Assembly (NCBI RefSeq): GCF_020532625.1
Contig: NZ_JAJAUY010000009.1
Coordinates: 24,007 to 88,006, forward strand
DNA from: Streptomyces antimicrobicus
GTDB taxonomy: Bacteria > Actinomycetota > Actinomycetes > Streptomycetales > Streptomycetaceae
Reading direction: 5' to 3'
Length of the DNA: 64,000 nucleotides
Made by a program: the position numbers and the translations under genes. Positions 58,647 through 64,000 of this stretch are shown in pieces. The notes beneath the pieces were generated by a model. The model worked only from the letters and a program-made list of their open reading frames with translations, was not told where the DNA came from and made no database searches. Numbering within the stretch: position 1 is the stretch's first letter; the number at the start of each line of letters is the position of its first letter.

Positions 58647-60890
58647 ATGCACAACGAACAAGAGAGCCTCTTCGCAGCGGTGGACGCCCTGCTGGAAGAA
58701 GCCGCCGCCAAGGACGCGCTCCCCCACCCCGACGAGCGCAAGCGCCTGCGCGAGGCCGCCGGCCTGAGCCAGGACCAGATCGCCAAGGCCCTCTCCGTCC
58801 GCCGCGAGACGGTCACCTCCTGGGAGACGGGCCGCACCGACCCCCGCCCCCCGAAGCGCGCCGCCTACGCCCGCCTCCTGGACGGCCTGGCCGCCCTCCA
58901 CCCCATTAACGCCGTTAACACCCCCCACCCGGCGCCCCCCACCGCCCCGCAGCAGCAGCCGACAGAAACCACCGAGCCCCCGAAGCCGCCCCAGCAACCG
59001 CAAACCCCCCACGAGCCCGCACCCGCAGCCGCCCCCTCAACCACCGGCCCCAGCACGACCGCCAGCACCAGCACGGCCACCGGCACCAGCACGGCCCCGG
59101 CGGGAGCCGCAGCCCCAACCCCCGCGCCCCCCGCACCCGCAGCCACCCCCACGCCCCGGCTCACCACCCCACCCCGGCCCGCCCTGACCGGCAAGGGCCC
59201 CGTGACCGGCAACGGCCCCCTGACCGGCAACGGCCCCCTGGCCGTCCTGGACGGCCAGGGCCAAGCCCACACAGCCGGCGGCCAGATCCTCGACCACCCC
59301 ACCAAGGACCTCCCCACCCTCATCTCCTGGGCCCTCACCGAGGCGGACCTCCACTCCCCCCGCCTCCACCGCAACGGCAAGGACGGCGACCCCCTCCTCG
59401 TCCTCACCCCGGCCGCCACCGAGGCCCTCGGCCTCCCCCTCACCCTCGAAGACCGCCGCGGCCTGCGCCTGCCCGAGGACCACCCCGTCCTCAAGCAGCT
59501 CGCCAAGGCCAAGTGGCAGCTGACCCGCCGCGGCTTCGGCCCCTGGCCCCGCATCTACCGCCCGGCCACCCCCACCACCGGCCGCCAGTGCGTCCAGCTC
59601 GCGGTCCTGCCCTGGGGCGCCCTGGACCCTCGCGCCTGGGGCGAGGACACCGCCGCCCTCCCTGCCCCCGAACTCGCCCAGCTCCTCACCACCTACGCCA
59701 CCCGCGTCCTCACCCCCCGCGGCTCCACGGCGGTCACGGGCCTGGAGCTGATGACGGCCCTACGCCCGCCCACCCGCGCCGCGCACGACCCGCGGACCGG
59801 CACCTGGGTGTCGGCGCCCGTCCCCGGCTCCCTCACCCACCCCGTCGACCCGGCTCCCCCGGAGGCCCCCGACGAGCACCCGGTCGTCGCCGCCCTCTAC
59901 CCCCGCACCCACCAGCGCACCCCCGACGAGGTCCTGGACGAGGAGGCGTACGACTGGATCCGCGACCCGGAACTCCTCACCGACGCCGAGTGCACCCGCA
60001 CCCACGCCGTCGGCATCGACGTGAACATGGCCTTCGCCGCCGCCGCCAACCGCCTCCCGGTCGGCCTCGGCCCGGCCGTGCACGTCAGCCACCCCGCCTT
60101 CGACCCCAAGCTGCCGGGCTGCTGGCTGGCCGACCTCTCCTCCCTCACCCTCGACCCCCGCCTGCCCAGCCCCTTCACCCCCCACGGCAGACCCCCCACC
60201 GGCCCCGCCTGGTACGCCACCCCGACCCTCGCCTACGCCGCCGAGCTCGGCCACACGCCCCGCCCCACCGAAGCCTGGATCCGCCCGGACAACGGCCCCT
60301 ACCTCGACCCCTGGTACACCCGCCTGCGCGACGCCTACCTCGCCACGATGGCCGACCTGGGCATCACCCCGGCCCTCTCCCCCGCCGAGTTCCTGAAGGC
60401 GATGGAGGAGACCAGGACGGCCGGCCCCGCACCCCAGAAGGCCGTGCTGTCCGCCATCAAGTCCACCGTCAAGGGCGGCATCGGCAAGCTCCGCGAACGC
60501 CCCCAGGGCGCCGCCTACCGCCCCGGCGAACCCTGGCCCGCCCTGGAGCGCCCCACCTGGCGCCCCGACATCCGGGCCGCCGTCATCGCCACCGCCCGCG
60601 TCAACATGCACCGCAAGATGCGCAAGCTCGCCGAGTACGCCGACCTCCATCCCGTTGCCGTACTCTCCGACTGCGCGGTCTACCTCTCCGACGGCCCGAG
60701 CCCGCTCGACTTCCTCCCCCGCACCCCCGAAGGAAAGCCGCTCCCCGGCGGCTTCCGCCTGGGCGCCAGCCCCGGCATGGTCAAGCACGAGGGCACCCAG
60801 CCGCTCCTGTGGGCGGTCGGCCTCCTCGACGAGGGCCACAACCCGGCCCGCCACATCAAGGGCCACGACGCAGCGGCGGACGGCGAGTAG
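58647..60890 (+). CDS. tap: telomere-associated protein Tap
   Basis: A 747-residue protein matching Streptomyces Tap in size, N-terminal domain and position. Tap binds the single-stranded telomere overhang and recruits the terminal protein Tpg. An XRE-like helix-turn-helix is at about 36-60 (LSQDQIAKALSVRRETVTSWE). A Pro/Ala/Thr linker with GTGNGPL repeats (about 95-210) leads to a large C-terminal domain with GFGPWPRIYRP, AVGIDVNMAFAAAANRLP and CAVYLSDG elements. ATG 58647 has GGAGG 8 bp upstream. The downstream neighbour is tpg, the usual operon order. It contains another GTTAACGCC array at 58905. Confidence 0.92.
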   Translation: MHNEQESLFAAVDALLEEAAAKDALPHPDERKRLREAAGLSQDQIAKALSVRRETVTSWETGRTDPRPPKRAAYARLLDGLAALHPINAVNTPHPAPPTAPQQQPTETTEPPKPPQQPQTPHEPAPAAAPSTTGPSTTASTSTATGTSTAPAGAAAPTPAPPAPAATPTPRLTTPPRPALTGKGPVTGNGPLTGNGPLAVLDGQGQAHTAGGQILDHPTKDLPTLISWALTEADLHSPRLHRNGKDGDPLLVLTPAATEALGLPLTLEDRRGLRLPEDHPVLKQLAKAKWQLTRRGFGPWPRIYRPATPTTGRQCVQLAVLPWGALDPRAWGEDTAALPAPELAQLLTTYATRVLTPRGSTAVTGLELMTALRPPTRAAHDPRTGTWVSAPVPGSLTHPVDPAPPEAPDEHPVVAALYPRTHQRTPDEVLDEEAYDWIRDPELLTDAECTRTHAVGIDVNMAFAAAANRLPVGLGPAVHVSHPAFDPKLPGCWLADLSSLTLDPRLPSPFTPHGRPPTGPAWYATPTLAYAAELGHTPRPTEAWIRPDNGPYLDPWYTRLRDAYLATMADLGITPALSPAEFLKAMEETRTAGPAPQKAVLSAIKSTVKGGIGKLRERPQGAAYRPGEPWPALERPTWRPDIRAAVIATARVNMHRKMRKLAEYADLHPVAVLSDCAVYLSDGPSPLDFLPRTPEGKPLPGGFRLGASPGMVKHEGTQPLLWAVGLLDEGHNPARHIKGHDAAADGE
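58905..58922. repeat. GTTAACGCC array inside tap
   Basis: ATTAACGCCGTTAACACC, two boxes 9 bp apart, encodes the INAVNT segment just after the Tap helix-turn-helix. Confidence 0.82.
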
Positions 60891-60974
60891 CCGAGCACGG
60901 GCCGGCGCACAGGTGGCGCCGCCCCCGACGGCCGACCCCAGAACCCGAGAAACCGAGAAACCGAAACCCCCAAC

Positions 60975-61529
60975 ATGCCGGACATCAGCGACAGCCTCAC
61001 CCGCGCCGACGAACAGAACTTCACCCGTCCGATCCCCAAGTCCGCCGGCGCCCAGATGCGCTTCCTCGTCAAGCAGCTCAAGTCCACCAAGGCCGTGGCC
61101 GAGCTCCTGGGCATCTCCCGGCGCACCGTCGAGCGCTACGTGAAGGACCAGATCAAGCAGCCCAAGCCGGCCCTCGCCACCCTCCTCGAACAGGAGGTCA
61201 AGAAGCGCTGGCAGCCCCTGGTCCGCAAGCGCGCCCGCGACCAGGCCGCCAAGCGGACCGGCCTGGTCATCGAGACCCGCGCCCGCTTCGGCTTCACCGC
61301 GGCCCCCGGCACCACCGACGACGGCCGGATGCGCCGCATCACCCAGCACCTCCCCCCGCAGTACGCCTCCCGCCTGTTCGCGGCCCAGGAGGCGGGCGCC
61401 ACGGAGTCCCAACTCCGCGCCATCGCCGCCGAAGGCCTCCAGGAGATGTACTTCAAGGACAGCGGCGCCCGCGCCACCGGCCTCCTGGTCGAGTTCACCG
61501 ACATCGACTACGTCGACTTCACCTTCTGA
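60975..61529 (+). CDS. tpg: telomere terminal protein Tpg
   Basis: A 184-residue protein, exactly the size of Streptomyces Tpg, that becomes covalently attached to the 5' ends and primes end patching of linear replicons. Family segments: FTRPIPKSAGAQMRFLVKQL, an HTH AELLGISRRTVERYVKDQIK (about 39-58), KKRWQPLVRKRARDQAA, VIETRARFGFTAAPGTTDDGR and the C-terminal GLLVEFTDIDYVDFTF. It lies 84 bp downstream of tap. Its presence shows that this replicon is linear or was. Confidence 0.97.
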   Translation: MPDISDSLTRADEQNFTRPIPKSAGAQMRFLVKQLKSTKAVAELLGISRRTVERYVKDQIKQPKPALATLLEQEVKKRWQPLVRKRARDQAAKRTGLVIETRARFGFTAAPGTTDDGRMRRITQHLPPQYASRLFAAQEAGATESQLRAIAAEGLQEMYFKDSGARATGLLVEFTDIDYVDFTF

Positions 61530-61625
61530 AGGCCCTCCACGGCCCCCAGAACGCACTTCGGCCCCCTCCCGGCCCTCCCGGACCAAGAGGGGGCCCAAAG
61601 CCCCTCAGACAGCCGCCACACGGCC

Positions 61626-62099
61626 TCACCCGACGGCGTGAAGAGTCCTCCGCCGCTTCGACTCCGCGGCCTTCTTGGCCGCGGCCTGCGCCGCCCGCTT
61701 CTTCCGCTGCTCGGCCAGCTGGTCCTGGTACGCCGCCACCGCCCGGTGGTAGCTGGCGACGTACCCCCGGGCATCGAGCCGCTCGTCCAGGGGCATCTCG
61801 TTCACCGCGGCCACCGCGTCCTCGAACGAGTTGTATCCGGCCAGCATCGGATTGATCTGGTAGACACCGTTGCGGACCTTGCGCACCAGCTTCGCCAGCT
61901 CCAGGCTCCGCAGCGCGGCGTTCACACTGGGCCGGCTGAGCTCCAGCAACCCACCGATGGTGGCCTGGTCGATCAGGATCCGCCCGCCGGGCTCGCTCAG
62001 CGAACGCAGCTTCAGCAACACCCGGTACGACGCAGGCGGAAGGTCGAGGTCGGAGAGAAGCCCGTCGGCGTTGACCGCAGCGAATCGCAAGGTGCTCAC
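61626..62099 (-). CDS. winged-helix plasmid protein, probable replication accessory/initiator (2nd gene)
   Basis: A 157-residue protein with a winged helix in the middle (LIDQATIGGLLELSRPSVNAALRSLELAKLVRKVRNGVYQINP, about 42-84) and a basic C-terminal tail (QRKKRAAQAAAKKAAESKRRRTL). Its wing segment VRxGVYQxNP is shared with the upstream protein (VRRGVYQFNP), so the two are paralogous. GTG 62099 overlaps that gene by 4 bp. Neighbouring dyads and the linear-plasmid setting suggest replication initiation like the RepL pair of pSLA2-L, but it could be a MarR-like regulator. Confidence 0.66.
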   Translation of the reverse strand: MSTLRFAAVNADGLLSDLDLPPASYRVLLKLRSLSEPGGRILIDQATIGGLLELSRPSVNAALRSLELAKLVRKVRNGVYQINPMLAGYNSFEDAVAAVNEMPLDERLDARGYVASYHRAVAAYQDQLAEQRKKRAAQAAAKKAAESKRRRTLHAVG

Positions 62100-62812
62100 T
62101 GAGCTGTCCCTTCTTCCTTGCGCTGTCCCCGGCTCAGCCGACGCGCAGCGCGCTCTTTGGCCCGTTCGGCCCGCAGTTCCGCGATCGCCTGTCGCATGTG
62201 GTCCAACGACGGGAACCGCACCAGGTCAGGCAGACTCGTATCGCTGCGAATCTGCGCGATGGTGCTGTGCTGCTCCACCTTCACGAACTCACCCGCCGTC
62301 TCCGTACCCGGGATGAACTCAGCCACCCGGTAACTGTAGGGCGGGTTGAACTGATAGACACCCCGCCGCACCTTGAAGACGATCCCATGAGACATCACCG
62401 TGTGGAGCGCTTCCGAAGTCTTCGTCCTACTGACATCGAGGATCGTAGCCATCTCTTCCTGAGTAAGAGGAATCCGCCCCCCCGCTCGCTGGCACGCGAT
62501 CAGCAGCAGGATGAGCCTCAAGGGCAAGGCTTCCCTGAAGTACTGGGCAATCACCAGGAAGAACTCGAGACTGTCCATCGAGAACGCATTTGGCTGACTC
62601 TGCGTCCCGTAGAACTCCAGCGGCTTGCGCTCACCGTCCAGCGTGAGCTTCCGGCTCGGATACCGCCTCGCAAGGCTGTCCAGATCCTTGACCGGAGCCA
62701 GCGGCTGACTCCACGCCGAGATCGCGTCATCAACGGGGAGATCAGGACGCGGCGCGCGCGCCGGGACCGACCGACGGCGCTGTGGCTCTGATGACACGAG
62801 GATGCTCTCCAC
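62096..62812 (-). CDS. winged-helix protein, probable replication initiator
   Basis: A 238-residue protein with a central winged helix (IPLTQEEMATILDVSRTKTSEALHTVMSHGIVFKVRRGVYQFNPPYSYRVAEF, about 115-165) resembling RepL/MarR-type initiators, and a helical charged C-terminus (AIAELRAERAKERAARRLSRGQRK). ATG 62812 is directly next to the dyad-rich region 62838-63110. It overlaps the 157-residue paralogue by 4 bp. I infer initiation or control of plasmid replication from context; enzymatic motifs are absent. Confidence 0.7.
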   Translation of the reverse strand: MESILVSSEPQRRRSVPARAPRPDLPVDDAISAWSQPLAPVKDLDSLARRYPSRKLTLDGERKPLEFYGTQSQPNAFSMDSLEFFLVIAQYFREALPLRLILLLIACQRAGGRIPLTQEEMATILDVSRTKTSEALHTVMSHGIVFKVRRGVYQFNPPYSYRVAEFIPGTETAGEFVKVEQHSTIAQIRSDTSLPDLVRFPSLDHMRQAIAELRAERAKERAARRLSRGQRKEEGTAQ

Positions 62813-62837
62813 TTCGTTGATCTACAGAGAGCAGTAT

Positions 62838-63110
62838 GTCAACAAGGGTGACACTAATGTCACGCTGGTTGACGTTCGGCGTGTCTTGTGTCCCCTCACA
62901 GGTGACATATCTCAGCCACACCCCCTCCCACCCCAACACCACCCCACCCCTGAGCAGTTCACGAACACATCTCCCCAAAACGTCAGCCAGCCCGACGTTT
63001 TGCCCCAAATACCGTCAGCGAGACTGACATTTTGCAGGAGATGTGTCCCCCCACCAGCGACACATCTCCCCAGATATGTCCCCCCTGAGGGGACATATCT
63101 CAGCAACGAC
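62838..63110. other. putative replication origin with nested dyads and iterons
   Basis: Starts with a symmetric set GTCAAC-N4-GTGAC-N6-GTCAC-N4-GTTGAC (62838-62873). Then GACATATCTCAGC (from 62903), AAAACGTC/GACGTTTT arms (62977-62999), GTCA/TGAC, GGAGATGTGTC/GACACATCTCC, and a 12-bp-arm hairpin AGATATGTCCCC/GGGGACATATCT ending in GACATATCTCAGC again near 63105. AT-richer than surroundings. It directly precedes the initiator-like gene, as origins do in Streptomyces linear plasmids. Confidence 0.6.
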
Positions 63111-63115
63111 ACCCG

Positions 63116-63429
63116 CCCTGACCTGCGCAAACGCATCTCCGTACCCTCTATACGCCGTCGCCCCCCGCACGCCACCCCCACAAACCTCCGACCCCGCACC
63201 CCAAACCCCCCACCCCCTGACACCCCATCAGCTCCCCCCACCACCGCCCCCCTCCGGACACAGTGTCCAGAACGCCACCAAACCTGACCGATTCCCATCC
63301 TTATCCACCCCCCACTTTGAATCACTGCCATTAACGCCGTTAACACCCACCCTCACCCCCACCAAACCAAAGCCACGTAGCGCAAGGACCCTGGTCCGGA
63401 GGACCATCCAGGGCTCAGAAAGCCAAGTC
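63116..63429. other. intergenic DNA containing one GTTAACGCC array
   Basis: C-rich stretch without a supportable gene. It includes the last array, ATTAACGCCGTTAACACC at 63330-63347, two boxes 9 bp apart, so the repeats extend past the origin toward the replicon end. Confidence 0.65.
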
Positions 63430-64000
63430 CTGCTGAGCGCAGCGCCGAAGGCTCCATCAGCCGAGCGCAGCGAGGCTGCTCTCTCCTGAGCGCACAGCTG
63501 CTAGGACCCCTAGACATGGCATCCGGCCAGGCCTAGCTCGGCAACACAGTCTGTTCAACGCAGCAAAGCAGTCCTCTGCTCCGGAGCGAAGCGGAGGAGC
63601 TAGACGGCCGAAGGCACCCCGCCCGCGCAGAGCTCGGACACTCTCTCCTGAGCGCGCAGCGCTCAGGAGACTCTCAGGGCCCGAAGGGCCGGCCGGTCGG
63701 CTCGGCGAAGCCGAGCCCCGCTGAGCCCAGCGAAACTGCCCACTTGTGCTCCGGAGCGAAGCAGAGGAGCAAAGCGCCGAAGGCGCCCTGGCCGAGCGCA
63801 GCGAGGCCCCTCCCTCCTGAGCGCGCAGCGCTCAGGAACCCTCAGGGCCCGAAGGGCCCTGAGGCCGAGCGCGGCGAGGCCTGTCTCTCCTGAGCGCGTA
63901 GCGCACCTAGTGGGGTGGAGCGGAGCGGAACCCCACCAGTCCGAAGCGAAGCGAAGGAGCCCCTGCCCGAAGGGCAGGCCCTGGCTCGGCGAAGCCGAGC
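63430..64000. repeat. subtelomeric hairpin-rich region with 170-bp tandem repeats
   Basis: No gene; densely packed short palindromes with purine-rich loops such as GGCCCGAAGGGCC, GCTCGGCGAAGCCGAGC, GAGCGCGCAGCGCTC and CCGGAGCGAAGCGGAGG. The element TCCTGAGCGCGCAGCGCTCAGGA is at 63646 and 63815, TGCTCCGGAGCGAAGC at 63577 and 63747, so about 170 bp is duplicated; degenerate copies occur near 63484 and 63888. GCA and GAA loops are typical of Streptomyces telomere hairpins. Terminal palindrome I is not recognised, so the end is probably beyond 64000. Confidence 0.75.

Overview
The window reads as one end of a linear Streptomyces replicon, most likely a linear plasmid. GC content is very high, GTG starts and 4-bp ATGA/GTGA gene overlaps are common, and the families (SARPs, AfsA, ArpA-type TetR receptors, type II polyketide synthase, Tap/Tpg) are typical of streptomycetes. 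The right 8 kb holds a partition operon (parA-parB), the telomere-maintenance pair tap-tpg, two overlapping winged-helix genes that look like replication initiators with a dyad-rich putative origin, and a final half kilobase of closely spaced hairpins like those near Streptomyces telomeres. The true DNA end may lie beyond base 64000.

Bases 1-13.2 kb hold a small biosynthetic cluster: a fatty-acid-type ketosynthase (cut by the window edge), an alpha-oxoamine synthase, a SARP activator, a ketoreductase-KAS III-ACP operon, and a rightward set of a cyclopropane-synthase-like methyltransferase, Baeyer-Villiger monooxygenase, Tat-exported FAD oxidase, SRPBCC protein, alpha/beta hydrolase and phosphopantetheinyl transferase. 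Three direct-repeat operators (TTGCGCC-type heptamers on an 11-bp period) sit at nearly the same distance upstream of its three leftward or rightward transcription units. This suggests one SARP-controlled pathway making an acyl-ACP-derived aminoketone or a product of it. The product is not known to me. A PIN/RHH toxin-antitoxin pair is embedded.

Bases 13.2-34.1 kb hold accessory genes and a second cluster: KS-alpha, KS-beta (chain length factor), ACP, type II thioesterase, an ActIII-like C-9 ketoreductase, two FAD hydroxylases, an ABM monooxygenase, an acyl-CoA ligase and an AfsA-type butyrolactone synthase with an epimerase. No dedicated aromatase/cyclase was recognised. Other heptamer operators (TCGAGC/TCGAC type) precede the ligase operon and afsA1.

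Bases 34.2-39.5 kb encode secreted proteins: a GH18 chitinase, an M23 peptidase and an NlpC/P60-like protein; the last two carry near-identical FG-GAP repeats. Bases 39.8-56 kb form a hormone-signalling island: two SARPs, four ArpA/ScbR-like receptors, a P450, a second AfsA homologue, a second epimerase and an SDR, with CAAACCG-N6-CGGTTTG palindromes before key genes. The layout recalls the butenolide regulatory island of S. rochei plasmid pSLA2-L. Between 54.4 and 63.3 kb a 9-bp unit, GTTAACGCC, recurs in ten short arrays, including inside parB and tap; it is a good candidate for the replicon's centromere.
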